The notes: generated by a model from the sequence alone, not told the origin. Counted from the first letter of the stretch, positions 45,361 to 55,065 are shown. The stretch: DNA of 64,000 bases from Rummeliibacillus stabekisii (GCF_007988965.1 NZ_BJVD01000005.1:95501-159500); one strand, 5' to 3'. Made by a program: numbers and translations.

Positions 45361-46761
45361 TTGAATGAAACAACTGTTAATAAGAAGGGAAAGGGAGACG
45401 GAATTCGTTTAAAAAGAACAGAAAGACATAATGGAATTATATTACATAGCTATGAACTGACTTTAGTACAGCATGTATACATTCATAAGGTAATGAGAGC
45501 TACATCGGTGCATAGCTTGTATCAATTTTTGGCTAAACGTAATATGACTCCAGTCCAAATCAGCAAACGTTTGTTGAAATTGGTCAACAGTGGAGTACTC
45601 GCTCGCTTAGAAGAAAGAATATCCGATATGAGTGGCAATTTCGTTAGATACAACTACAAATTAGGTGTTCGAGGGTTTTCTTTATTAGAATCAACGGGCT
45701 ATCTTGCCGTAGGACAAGCTAGGAAGCATTACTCTTCAAGCAAATCAATTAAATTACCTTCATTCCATACAAAAGCTGCAAGCGTTATAAGTAATGAAAT
45801 TGCTATGAAGTGTCTTAGTGATCCGCTTATTGGTCAAAAGATGAAAATGGATAGGGGAGCTAATCATTACGAGTTTGGCGTAAATGCTGCTGTCGAAGAA
45901 GAAATGAAGGGCATCATAATTCCTGACTATGTATTTGAAATGGATGATATTTTTATAGCAATTGAAATTGATACAGGCCATCAAAGGAGCCATATCATTA
46001 AATCTAAATATGAACGCTATAAGAAGAAGGCCGAATCTCTAAAGCAGTCAGGGAAGCAGATTGCTGTCATATTTGTGGTTGTAGATGACAGTGTAGCAAG
46101 TGAAGCAGCAAGTGAACGCGATAAACGTGTTATCTCACTAAAGAATATGTTTCCACCCTTTCTGGAGTGGGGGGATAACCTTCAGTTTTATGCTCTTCAG
46201 GCCAGTAATGCCGCAAGAGTAGTTACTTATCTACTCTCTAAAAAAGAACCGGTTGAAAAAGATACACGTGAATTTTTGTGTGAAGATTGGATTGACAGTG
46301 TCATCGCTTGTGAACAAGGAAAGCTCATAGCTGAACGATATAGCTCGTCGGATTTTTATAAAGGTGACAAGGTAGGAGAACTGAATCTTGATATCTTAGT
46401 TAAGTTTAGTGAGACTGAAAAGTATCCAAGGTCATATGGATTATTGTATATGTATGAAGGATCTGTAATGAGTTATCAAATCTATAGAGTCAATTTACTC
46501 CGCATGGAAGAATACAACATGAACGCATGGAAAATTCATGACGTACATCGCTATAGCCTATTACTTCTTTATGAAGATTCTATAAACGTAAGATCTGATG
46601 TGATTGGTTGTCTTATTCCTGAACTTTCAAATGTCTATTTGACGGATATTGATACATGGTTTCAGAAGCAGCTTAATTCAAAAGATGAATCAATCTCTCC
46701 AGAGATATATGAAATGGTTTCAACCTTTAAGAAAGAAAAAAGGAAGGAGTTCCGCTTATGA
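45361..46761 (+). CDS. Replication-relaxation (Replic_Relax) family protein
   Basis: About 466 aa from a TTG with AAAGGAGGGG 7 bases upstream; the earlier in-frame TTG lies in the terminator U-run. The N-terminal half is a winged helix (VHSLYQFLAKRNMTPVQISK, RLLKLVNSGVLARLEER). The next part carries a PD-(D/E)xK-like core: IIIPDYVFEMDDIFIAIEID (Pro-Asp ... Glu-Ile-Asp) followed by basic helices. This matches the Replic_Relax family of plasmids and conjugative elements, thought to act on DNA at transfer or replication origins. It is coupled by ATGA overlap to the VirD4 gene. No classical HUH relaxase is visible in the window, so it is a candidate for that role. Confidence 0.7.
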   Translation: MNETTVNKKGKGDGIRLKRTERHNGIILHSYELTLVQHVYIHKVMRATSVHSLYQFLAKRNMTPVQISKRLLKLVNSGVLARLEERISDMSGNFVRYNYKLGVRGFSLLESTGYLAVGQARKHYSSSKSIKLPSFHTKAASVISNEIAMKCLSDPLIGQKMKMDRGANHYEFGVNAAVEEEMKGIIIPDYVFEMDDIFIAIEIDTGHQRSHIIKSKYERYKKKAESLKQSGKQIAVIFVVVDDSVASEAASERDKRVISLKNMFPPFLEWGDNLQFYALQASNAARVVTYLLSKKEPVEKDTREFLCEDWIDSVIACEQGKLIAERYSSSDFYKGDKVGELNLDILVKFSETEKYPRSYGLLYMYEGSVMSYQIYRVNLLRMEEYNMNAWKIHDVHRYSLLLLYEDSINVRSDVIGCLIPELSNVYLTDIDTWFQKQLNSKDESISPEIYEMVSTFKKEKRKEFRL

Positions 46762-49559
46762 GTAGTAAAGAGGAGTGGATTAAGAGGTTTCCTAAAATAT
46801 TAGCGAGCATACTAGCAATAATGTCTACATATGCAATGTTGAGAAGTATCTTCACTACTTTATCGATTGCCACCTCACAATACATGAATACCCCCATGCA
46901 TTTTTTCTCGTTTTTATTTGGAAGTAGCGAGGGAATATCTATTTTCTGGGTGATCGTGGTAAGTGTAATTACTGTATTTGGATGGCTCATTAGCACTCGT
47001 GTTAAAAGTTTTCAAAAAAAGTGGATGCGTATCTTCATGTTTATGCTGCCGCTCATTTCAATAGCTGCTTCATTGGTGGGTTATGGAATGACGTTGGTAA
47101 GAAAATCCGTATTTCCATTTTTTGAGGAGCGCCTCTCAAATGTAATAGATACTAATGATTTTGTTCACCACATATTTTTTGAACAAGCGAATGGCTTCTT
47201 TTTTATGCTCATTATGTTACCATTCATTGTTTTAGTGTTTATTGGAATGTTTCTGTCTACTAAGTATTTACAGCATGATGAAGAATTCAAAAAGGCTTTC
47301 TTTGAATTTCAATGGAAGGGTGAATGGTTGAGGAAATTCTCTAATATGGAAGGGAAAGAAATGTACCCTGACATCGAACTAGGGATTAATAAAGATACCA
47401 AAGAAATGGTTGTATTGCCTGGTTTTGATAGAACCTTAAATACAGCTATAGTAGGTCCAATTGGTACGGGTAAATCCGCGTCATTAGGGCTCCCTATCCT
47501 GAATCAGGATTTACATTATTTAGCTCGTTTTATCAATGCGTATCCTACGATAAGTAAGGCTGCAAACTTTAAATCCAAAGAAGTATTAGGGCATTACTTA
47601 AATGGTATTTCGGTAATTGAGCCTTCAAATGACTTATGCCGAAAAGTTTATTCTTTATGTAAAGCTCACAATATCCCTGAAGAGGCTATTACTTATATTG
47701 ATCCGACTAACCCAAACACCCCAAGTATTAATCCCATGAGGGGCCCAGTTGATAAAGTAGCAGAAGTATTTACCCAAGTGATTGCCGGTTTATCAGACGG
47801 TGGAGACGGGGGCAGCTTTTTCTTCGAACAAGCGCAAAGGGTACACTTGAAGCAGCACATTTATTTACTGAAAATGCATGAACCTGATAAAGATGTTACG
47901 TTTGATATGTTACTAGAAATGTATGAAAATACTTCAATTGTCCATGAAATGCATAAACAATTGAAAGAACGATTCCCTAATGATATTGATAGTATTGAAG
48001 ATCGAGATGATCGGAATTATTGGAAAATCCTCAAAGGAATTGATGATTGGTTTACGAATAACTATGCTCCTGGAGAAATAAGAGGAGCTGGCGGCAGAAC
48101 TGAAATGGCTCGTGATAGCAATGGGAATATCATTTATGAAGATTTACAAGCTAAAAACGTGCAGGGTTTAAGAAATATCTTAAATGATATTGGATCAAAC
48201 CCATTAATACGCCGTGTTCTATTTGGACATAGTGATTTTGATTTTGATGAACATTTGAGAAAAGGTGGAGTCCTTTTAGTAAATACCGCAAAAGGTTCAT
48301 TAGAAGCTTTGAACTCGGTGCTTGGAAAAATAGTCTTAATGACCTTACAAAATGCATCATTTAGACGGGAACCGGATATTTCACCATTTCATCATCTTTT
48401 TGTTGATGAAGCGCCTGAGTACTTGTATAACTCTTTTCGATCTTTCCCTGCTCAGTCACGTAAATATAAAGTCATTATCACAACACTCCAACAATCAATC
48501 GCTCAAATGGCAGATGCATTTGGTGAGTTTTATATGACTACTATTATTGCTGCTATGCGACATCGGATGGTCTTTGGTGATTTACCGGCATATGATGCGG
48601 AGTATTTTTCAAAAATGTTTGGCGAAAAATACGTTTATCAAGAAGGGGAAAGTGAACAAAGTGTATCCTCATTACAAGATAATCCTAGCTCTCGAAGCGG
48701 TTCAACATATTCTAAAGTGCTAGACCAGAATATGACAGCTGGAGGTATCATGTACCAAGAAGCATTCGAATGCTCAGTTAAAATTGTTGTTAACAATAAA
48801 CCTATTCCTGTTCAGCAAATTAAAGCTAATTTTGTTCCTGATAATGAGTTTGAAAATGCGATCGTAACAGTTAAGGAAGAAGCAGCAACATATTGGCTAC
48901 AAGATCAAAGTATTGAGGAAACTGAAAAGAGTACAGTTGATACGAATATTCAAAGTGTAGAAGAAACTGAGGTAGACAATCATATTCATTATGAACAAGA
49001 AATTAAACGTATTGCGCTAAATATGGAGACAGTAGAAAAGGCTGTATCTATATTTAGTGAACCGAGACCTAACCAAAATACGGTACGTTATAATCAAAAG
49101 CAAACATTGGATGATAAAAATTCAAGAGAGCGTGAAATGATTTACCGTGAATCCAAAGATATTCCCGATGATCAACTCGTTATTGATATTGCTCCAACTC
49201 ACAAAAAATCCAATGAGAGCAATAATGAGAGTGAAAATAAAGCTGCATCTACACTAACGAAAGTAAATATGGATGATATCTCAACCGGTCATTCTAATAA
49301 GAGCAAAGTAGAATTGTTGTTTACCAAGGGTGTCGAAGTGGAAAATCCCCCAGCACCCTCTTCGTTAAAGAATGAAGCAGCTGCTTCAGCAGTAAAATCA
49401 TCCACTAGTCAGGATGCAGAAAGACCAACAAGTAAACCTAAAAATCCCTTGTTACAAAAGCATGTAGCTGCTTCTGTCCAAAAAGAAACATACACTCCAA
49501 GTATGTTAGATGATGAAAATGCGGCATTCCTAAAGGAACTAGAAAGCGAGATAAAATAA
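46758..49559 (+). CDS. VirD4/TraG-type coupling protein
   Basis: A 933-aa protein. The N-terminal ~180 residues have about four hydrophobic segments. Walker A is VGPIGTGKSAS (~231), the family motif SINPMRGP is near 325, and Walker B is HLFVDEAPEYLY (~546) followed by ITTLQQS. Coupling proteins carry relaxase-bound DNA to the T4SS. The C-terminal ~230 residues are low-complexity and acidic, longer than usual, and may bind cargo. The start codon overlaps the stop of the preceding gene. Confidence 0.92.
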   Translation: MSSKEEWIKRFPKILASILAIMSTYAMLRSIFTTLSIATSQYMNTPMHFFSFLFGSSEGISIFWVIVVSVITVFGWLISTRVKSFQKKWMRIFMFMLPLISIAASLVGYGMTLVRKSVFPFFEERLSNVIDTNDFVHHIFFEQANGFFFMLIMLPFIVLVFIGMFLSTKYLQHDEEFKKAFFEFQWKGEWLRKFSNMEGKEMYPDIELGINKDTKEMVVLPGFDRTLNTAIVGPIGTGKSASLGLPILNQDLHYLARFINAYPTISKAANFKSKEVLGHYLNGISVIEPSNDLCRKVYSLCKAHNIPEEAITYIDPTNPNTPSINPMRGPVDKVAEVFTQVIAGLSDGGDGGSFFFEQAQRVHLKQHIYLLKMHEPDKDVTFDMLLEMYENTSIVHEMHKQLKERFPNDIDSIEDRDDRNYWKILKGIDDWFTNNYAPGEIRGAGGRTEMARDSNGNIIYEDLQAKNVQGLRNILNDIGSNPLIRRVLFGHSDFDFDEHLRKGGVLLVNTAKGSLEALNSVLGKIVLMTLQNASFRREPDISPFHHLFVDEAPEYLYNSFRSFPAQSRKYKVIITTLQQSIAQMADAFGEFYMTTIIAAMRHRMVFGDLPAYDAEYFSKMFGEKYVYQEGESEQSVSSLQDNPSSRSGSTYSKVLDQNMTAGGIMYQEAFECSVKIVVNNKPIPVQQIKANFVPDNEFENAIVTVKEEAATYWLQDQSIEETEKSTVDTNIQSVEETEVDNHIHYEQEIKRIALNMETVEKAVSIFSEPRPNQNTVRYNQKQTLDDKNSREREMIYRESKDIPDDQLVIDIAPTHKKSNESNNESENKAASTLTKVNMDDISTGHSNKSKVELLFTKGVEVENPPAPSSLKNEAAASAVKSSTSQDAERPTSKPKNPLLQKHVAASVQKETYTPSMLDDENAAFLKELESEIK

Positions 49560-49685
49560 TAAAAAAGAACTTGATAAAATAATGAGTATTATTTATCATG
49601 TAATTACCAGATGTTAAGAATGTCTGTATACCAATTAGTACTTTTTCAAATGATTAATGATGAATTACGAATTATATAATCTAAA

Positions 49686-49744
49686 GGGAACACCCCTTTC
49701 AAGCATGTAGCAAGTTACTACATGTTTGATTGGGGTGTTTTTTT
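49686..49744 (+). promoter_or_regulatory. Leader attenuator element D (S1-domain operon)
   Basis: GGGAACACCCC, inner stem CATGTAG/CTACATG, closed by GGGGTG and seven T. A -10-like TATAAT at 49675-49680 lies six bases upstream of GGG, so transcription may begin at or next to the block itself. Confidence 0.82.
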
Positions 49745-49796
49745 ATTTGAAAAAGTAGAGAGCGTACTTATCAACACAATACAGGGGGTAATATTG

Positions 49797-50702
49797 ATGC
49801 CAGAACTTATTAAGTCTTGGACAAATGAATCAGCATTGCAAGAACTGTCTAGAAAACATCATTTTAACGAAATTTTAGAAGGGGTAGTCCGTAGTGTAAC
49901 CACGAGAACACTTAAAGAACGCGGAGAAGATAACGAGCTTCGTGAAATCTATAAAGATGTGTTAGTGATCGCATTGCCGGGAGGTATTACCGGCTATTGC
50001 CCAGCTGAAGATTTCTCTGATGTTAAACACAGAAACTATGCTCGATTCGTAGGGCAAAAAGAAAAATTTATGATTTCCCAAATTGATCTTAATTCGGAAT
50101 TTGTATTACTTTCCGGTAAAGCTGCACAGGCAAGATTAAAAGAGGAATTTTGGACACAAGTGGAAGATCTGAAAGAACAAAATGCACTTGGTGAAAAAAC
50201 TTTTGAAGCAGTCGTAACGAGTATTAATGAGAACAATAGAGTCGTTCATATTAAAATCAGTGGACAGGATGCTTATATTAAACCTAATGAATGGTCATGG
50301 AATAGACGTGATGGTATTGATACACAGCGTGGTGAGACTATACAAGTACAAATTATGCGTTTTGATAGGGAACAAGGAATCGTTGCATGCTCACGCCGCT
50401 TAGCTTTGCCAGACCCTTACCGCTTTTTATCTACTTTGAAAAAAGGTGATATTATAGCAGGGAAAGTTTCACAAGTGAGTCAAATACATGGCATTTTTGT
50501 TCAATTAGAGAACGGGCTAGACGTAAAGGCAGGGAAAATAGCCAGATTAGATGAACCAGATGTAGGTGAAACAGTATCTTGTCGTGTGGTAAATGAAATT
50601 ACTAGAGAACCTAATGGCCGTATCCGCGGACGTGTTCTAATCTTAGACTATCCAAACGGGAAGCGACGAAAAAAAGATTTAGGCTCTTTCTTGTTTGAAT
50701 GA
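49797..50702 (+). CDS. S1-domain RNA-binding protein
   Basis: 301 aa from the ATG at 49797 (GGGGG upstream). It contains three S1/OB-like segments: LEGVVRSVTTRT...VLVIAL (~22-80), FEAVVTSINENNRVVHIKIS (~133-185) and GDIIAGKVSQVSQIHGIFVQ with LENGLDVKAG (~217-285). Proteins with S1 repeats bind single-stranded RNA. It is the first gene behind leader element D and is encoded inside the transfer gene block. An RNA-level regulator of the shared leader elements, or an RNA or ssDNA chaperone in transfer, are the main options. Confidence 0.75.
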   Translation: MPELIKSWTNESALQELSRKHHFNEILEGVVRSVTTRTLKERGEDNELREIYKDVLVIALPGGITGYCPAEDFSDVKHRNYARFVGQKEKFMISQIDLNSEFVLLSGKAAQARLKEEFWTQVEDLKEQNALGEKTFEAVVTSINENNRVVHIKISGQDAYIKPNEWSWNRRDGIDTQRGETIQVQIMRFDREQGIVACSRRLALPDPYRFLSTLKKGDIIAGKVSQVSQIHGIFVQLENGLDVKAGKIARLDEPDVGETVSCRVVNEITREPNGRIRGRVLILDYPNGKRRKKDLGSFLFE

Positions 50703-51670
50703 TAGAACAACAAAAACAAGCTGAAATGATTCAACAAAAACTATCTACAAGGGTGGATGGTACATTTTCTATTTGGGACCATCCGAATTTTACAGCTAAA
50801 TTAAAGCTTCCCGACGATTATCGTCCTTTAACAAGTCTAGTTGAAGCCCTTGAAGTAATGAATCGTCTTAGCAAAGAAACAGCACAAGACCGCTTAATGG
50901 TATTGAAAGTAGTGGGAGATGCCATATGTGCAAACGAAAACCAATTGCGACGGTACCTGTCCTCCAAACTATCTTATTCTCAAACAAGTGCTTACTTAAC
51001 TGCTATGCGTAAGTACGGTTTTATTGATCGTCATCAATGTAGACTTTCTTTCAGTGAAGAAGATGGCGAACAAACAATAAAGCCACCTGCACCGCATACT
51101 TTAGGCATAGCGGGATTCCTTTTGTTAAGTCACTATTATAGTGGCGATTACTTCGCTAAGCCTGAAAGTTGGTTCGGAAATTCTTATGCTATCCAGCGTT
51201 ATGTTGCGTTAAATGAAATTCGTTGTAGAGCTGTGGAGGCAAAAATAGCAAAGGGTTGGTCCTGGATGCCACGTATCGGCGGTAAATCAAAATATCGTAA
51301 GCCAACTGCTGTTCTCAACATCGCTTCTTCTAGTGGAGCAGTGGTAGATATGCTAATTTTCCGTGCACAGCTGGTACAAGATTTTATAGGGTATTTTAAA
51401 ACGCTATTGGAAGAATACCGTTATCTTTATGATCGTGATGGCCGCTTCATTATAGATAAGCAATCCCAAACAAATTATCAAATTGTTGTCCTTTCAGTTT
51501 CTACATTAAACATGGCTAAATATATTGCTGAAGAAATTAAATTAGAGAGTTTTGACTTTGATATTTGGTTCTTAGTTGATGAGTTATTTGATAAGAGCGA
51601 AGGCAATTTTGCTAAAGCTTTTGTTCAGAAAGAAAATGGAGACCTAAGGATTTTGGAATTGGAATTTTAA
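50699..51670 (+). CDS. Unknown protein paired with the S1-domain protein
   Basis: A 323-aa protein with no membrane segment. Residues about 60-120 look like a winged helix (LMVLKVVGDAICANENQLRR, then YSQTSAYLTAMRKYGFIDRH). The C-terminal half is alpha/beta (VLNIASSSGAVVDMLIFRAQ, YQIVVLSVSTLNMAKYIAEE). No family was recognised. ATG overlaps the stop of the S1-domain gene (ATGA), so the products are probably made together. Confidence 0.55.
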   Translation: MIEQQKQAEMIQQKLSTRVDGTFSIWDHPNFTAKLKLPDDYRPLTSLVEALEVMNRLSKETAQDRLMVLKVVGDAICANENQLRRYLSSKLSYSQTSAYLTAMRKYGFIDRHQCRLSFSEEDGEQTIKPPAPHTLGIAGFLLLSHYYSGDYFAKPESWFGNSYAIQRYVALNEIRCRAVEAKIAKGWSWMPRIGGKSKYRKPTAVLNIASSSGAVVDMLIFRAQLVQDFIGYFKTLLEEYRYLYDRDGRFIIDKQSQTNYQIVVLSVSTLNMAKYIAEEIKLESFDFDIWFLVDELFDKSEGNFAKAFVQKENGDLRILELEF

Positions 51671-51703
51671 TGTTACTTTAATAGTAAAATGGTTTGTGAA
51701 TCG

Positions 51704-51769
51704 TTGACTAAAGAAATTCTTTATGTTAAAGTTAACGTACACTCTTTCCTAAGAGTTTAAACTTTTAGG
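51704..51769 (+). promoter_or_regulatory. Promoter and palindromic operator of Tad operon
   Basis: TTGACT (51704-51709), 17-base spacer, TAAAGT (51727-51732). A 22-base palindrome CCTAAGAGTTTAAACTTTTAGG (51748-51769, one mismatched pair) lies about ten bases past the expected start site, suited to a roadblock or repressor. Confidence 0.5.
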
Positions 51770-51836
51770 GATCAAATGGAAGTGGGTTTCCTACCTGCTC
51801 CTTTTTAAAAATTTTGCAAGCAATTTAATATTAAAT

Positions 51837-51904
51837 GGGTAAACCCCAATCTTTAAAAGATAATGACGTATTATATGTCATTCTCTTAAAGGTTGGGGTT
51901 TTTT
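51837..51904 (+). promoter_or_regulatory. Leader attenuator element E (Tad operon)
   Basis: GGGTAAACCCCAA opens a long stem with inner block AATGAC/GTCATT, closed by TTGGGG and six T. AAAGGAAG and the TTG start follow within 32 bases. Confidence 0.82.
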
Positions 51905-51935
51905 GTGTTTGTAGCCATAGAAAGGAAGCGATAAA

Positions 51936-53327
51936 TTGACTGTATTGCTTGCAATAGGTGACACGGGTTTATCTGATTTACTACGAAAACCCCTTGTAGA
52001 AAGTGGATTCGATGTTTTGCAGGATGAGGTATTACACAGAAACTATCTAAATGAATTTATAGAAATCCAAAGACCTAACATTGTTATAGTCCACGATGTT
52101 TATTTACCGAGCGACTTTGACGAGGACAAGGCGAAAAGGGATGCTGAAATCGTTGCTCTTATAGAGGATTGGCGTATGAGATACGATAATAATCTTCGCG
52201 TTGTGTACCTATGTGTAAGAGACCGTAAAGATCCACTTCTAGCTAAATTAGTTGCACGTAATGTCCTTGATATATTCTACGAGCGCAGTCTGAAAACAGG
52301 TCCCTTTGTAGAGCAATTAAAAGAAGAGCCAAAATTTGCAAACGTCTCCCGTCTGGGAACTGATGATCTTGAGTTTGATTTTACTGAAATTTCCCGAGAG
52401 GAAGAAGAAGATCTTCCAACTCTTGAGTTAGAAGCAAAACCAGAGCAAGTTAAAAAGAATAGCGCAGCTATCAAGATTGCTCAAAGCCTACAAGAAGGGG
52501 CCAAAGGTCTAAAAGGCATTGCTCAAAAGCGAGCGGAAGCAAAGGAGACTTTAAACAAGGTAGAAGTAGGTATTGATGAATCCTTTTTTGATGAGATGCT
52601 GGATATTATGCCTGTTGAGCGGCAAGCTCCACCTAAACCTCAAATCATAGGAACTGTATTAATTGGTGTAGCTGGTGTTGCCCAGCATATCGGGGCTACT
52701 CATGCAGCAATAAGCATTGCTAGTTATTTAAAAGGTAATGGTCATTCTGTTGCGCTTGTTGAATCTAATCACTCGCAAGACTATGATCGAATCCATTCTC
52801 TTTATGAGGGCGAAAAGAAGCTACTACTAGACTATGACATGTTTGAAATGAAGGGTTTAACTCATTTCAAGTATCGTGAAGACCGAGATCTGAATGATAT
52901 ATTTTCGAGCTATGAATATGTGGTTATGGATTTTGGGAGCATCTTTCATGCAACAAACACAGAAGAATTTACGCGGGCACATGTAAAGTGTGTGGTGTGT
53001 TCAGCAGATGAATGGAAATACCATTGGATTGAAGAGTTTGAAAACGAATACGAGATCGACAATACATACTGTTACTTAGTACCAGGGGCAAGTATGGAGA
53101 AAGTTGAGGATTTAAGCGATCAACTTAAAGGGGGGGATGTGGTCTCCTTCCCGATACAAGATGATCCCTATGAACCTATTCAAGAAGTAGGTCATGTTCT
53201 CACAAATATTTTAGGAGAGTTTATTAAAATCCCAGTGAAATCTTCTACAAAACATCTTCTAATCGGAACCAGTGTAGGAGTAGGAATATCACTTTTGGTA
53301 ATCATGATATTTAGTATTTTAAGATAG
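51936..53327 (+). CDS. TadZ/CpaE-like protein with receiver-like domain and C-terminal anchor
   Basis: 463 aa from a TTG (AAAGGAAG upstream). The first ~125 residues are receiver-like (VLLAIGDTGLSDLLRKPLVE, PNIVIVHDVYLPSDF). After an acidic linker, residues ~225-420 are MinD/TadZ-like, with VLIGVAGVAQHIGATHAAIS in place of Walker A; no P-loop lysine is present. A C-terminal helix (about 440-462) anchors it, which is unusual for TadZ. It heads the Tad operon, so it probably positions or nucleates the assembly platform. Confidence 0.7.
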   Translation: MTVLLAIGDTGLSDLLRKPLVESGFDVLQDEVLHRNYLNEFIEIQRPNIVIVHDVYLPSDFDEDKAKRDAEIVALIEDWRMRYDNNLRVVYLCVRDRKDPLLAKLVARNVLDIFYERSLKTGPFVEQLKEEPKFANVSRLGTDDLEFDFTEISREEEEDLPTLELEAKPEQVKKNSAAIKIAQSLQEGAKGLKGIAQKRAEAKETLNKVEVGIDESFFDEMLDIMPVERQAPPKPQIIGTVLIGVAGVAQHIGATHAAISIASYLKGNGHSVALVESNHSQDYDRIHSLYEGEKKLLLDYDMFEMKGLTHFKYREDRDLNDIFSSYEYVVMDFGSIFHATNTEEFTRAHVKCVVCSADEWKYHWIEEFENEYEIDNTYCYLVPGASMEKVEDLSDQLKGGDVVSFPIQDDPYEPIQEVGHVLTNILGEFIKIPVKSSTKHLLIGTSVGVGISLLVIMIFSILR

Positions 53328-53340
53328 GGGGCAACAATAA

Positions 53341-54297
53341 GTGGCCATACGTCTAAGAACGAAGAAACTAATCAAGGCAAATCTTGTAGGAGCGGGAGTT
53401 ATGCTCGTTATCTCAGGAGCAGGTGGTTATTTCTTATATGATCATTATTCAGATAACGCTATCAAGATGAAAAGAGAGTATAAGACAGAAATCAGTAAGC
53501 TCAATAGTGTTGCTAATCAAAGCCAGCGTGCTTACGCGCTTATAGAAGATATTAAAAAGGGTGAGAAAATCACTCCTGATATGGTGGAAGAAGTATTTTT
53601 ACCTGATGCAGCAGCTGCTCCAAATCGAGTGCAAGTTGATGATGTAGATACGACTAAATTTTACGCTAAAACAGATTTAAAAAAGCACACAGTCATCTCA
53701 GAAGCCGTGCTATATCAAGACGAAGCAATCAACAACGATGAACGTAAAGCAGAATATTCATTTATCGAATTACCAACAAAGCTCGAAAAAGATCAATACG
53801 TGGACATACGTATTCAGTTCCCATCTGGGGAGGATTATGTAGTTCTTTCGAAGAAAAAAGTCACTGACATTTCGGGTGTCACCATGTGGACTACAGTAGA
53901 TGAAGGTGAAATCCTTACTATTTCTTCTGCCATAGTGGACGCATACGTTCAAGGAGCCAAAATCTACGCAATTCAATACGTTGATGAGCATATGCAGGAA
54001 AACTCACAAATGACATATCCAGTGAAAAACAATGTGAAGCAGTTAATTCAAGAATCGCCGAACGTAGTGAACGTTGCAGAGCTTAACCTGGAGCAGCAGA
54101 ACCGAAAACGCTTAGATGATGCATTATCTAAATTAAGTGAAGAAGATCGTCAGGCAATGGACGCTGGAAAGAAAGATACAGATACCAAAATATCTGAAGA
54201 AAATGAGAAACAAACTACACAGGAACGCTTAGATGCACTTGCTAATGAAAGCAGTCAACAAGACGCACAAGATGCTGTTGTATCAGGAGGTAACTAA
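53341..54297 (+). CDS. CpaB/RcpC-like SAF-domain pilus protein
   Basis: A 318-aa protein starting at a GTG (AGGGGGCAACAATAA upstream). A transmembrane helix (about 14-33) is followed by a SAF domain (AYALIEDIKKGEKITPDMVE, then TDLKKHTVISEAVLY) and a beta-rich domain (KYEQYVDIRIQFPSGEDYV-like). CpaB/RcpC is the periplasmic or extracellular SAF protein of Tad systems. The C-terminal 70 residues are charged and low-complexity, here facing the wall. Confidence 0.8.
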   Translation: MAIRLRTKKLIKANLVGAGVMLVISGAGGYFLYDHYSDNAIKMKREYKTEISKLNSVANQSQRAYALIEDIKKGEKITPDMVEEVFLPDAAAAPNRVQVDDVDTTKFYAKTDLKKHTVISEAVLYQDEAINNDERKAEYSFIELPTKLEKDQYVDIRIQFPSGEDYVVLSKKKVTDISGVTMWTTVDEGEILTISSAIVDAYVQGAKIYAIQYVDEHMQENSQMTYPVKNNVKQLIQESPNVVNVAELNLEQQNRKRLDDALSKLSEEDRQAMDAGKKDTDTKISEENEKQTTQERLDALANESSQQDAQDAVVSGGN

Positions 54298-54300
54298 AAG

Positions 54301-55047
54301 ATGAAAGTGATTCAGTTTATCGGAACGAAGGATAAAGCGGATTTCACTCTATTCTTCGCTCATGTCCTATCGGAAATAGGTAAAAGGGTTTTGATTATAG
54401 ATGGAACAGAGCGCGAAGTTTATAAGTACGGTTACATTGAAAACTCTTCAGATCGTATTGCAGATATAGGTAATGTTGAAGTAGTAGTCGAGGCACATAA
54501 TATTGAAACTGTTAATTCAGTACTTCGAGCGAATTCCTTAAGCATGCAGGCTTATGATTGCGTGATTATAGATGTGGACTCGGTTGAAGGCTTAATTGCG
54601 AAATGGCCAAATATTGATGAACGATATTATCTAAGTTGTGATGAACGCTATTGCATTAATAAAGATACGAAGCTGCTTCATCATTTGTTGGATATAACAG
54701 ACAATGCGGATATCAATCGTTTGCATTTTGAGTCTACCTACAACATCAAAAGTGAATATGTCGATCATTTAATTCAAAATCGGGCAAATTGGTCTTTCAC
54801 TTCTTACAATGTGGAATTTGATGATTTAGCTGAGCAGTTGAAACTCCAACTACAGCATGAGCAAATCATTCCGCTTAAGAAGTTAAGTAAAACAACAAAA
54901 GCAGTTATCAAAAGAATGATCGTGGATCTCTATGAAGATGCCGCTTCTGAACTGGATAAAGTAATCAAACCACCATTTCGTTTGTTCAATTCAAAAAACC
55001 AAACAAACGACAAAGAGTATTATCCAGTAAAAGAAATTATTCACTAA
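54301..55047 (+). CDS. Degenerate MinD/TadZ-like protein
   Basis: 248 aa. MKVIQFIGTKDKADFTLFFA begins like a ParA/MinD P-loop strand but lacks the Gly-Lys-Thr; KRVLIIDGTERE and YDCVIIDVDSVEG match the following strands, the latter as a Walker B relic. It is likely a nucleotide-free scaffold of the MinD fold. The ribosome site GGAGG is 8 bases upstream and the gene lies four bases after CpaB. Confidence 0.6.
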   Translation: MKVIQFIGTKDKADFTLFFAHVLSEIGKRVLIIDGTEREVYKYGYIENSSDRIADIGNVEVVVEAHNIETVNSVLRANSLSMQAYDCVIIDVDSVEGLIAKWPNIDERYYLSCDERYCINKDTKLLHHLLDITDNADINRLHFESTYNIKSEYVDHLIQNRANWSFTSYNVEFDDLAEQLKLQLQHEQIIPLKKLSKTTKAVIKRMIVDLYEDAASELDKVIKPPFRLFNSKNQTNDKEYYPVKEIIH

Positions 55048-55065
55048 GAGAAGGGAGGTATTAGT

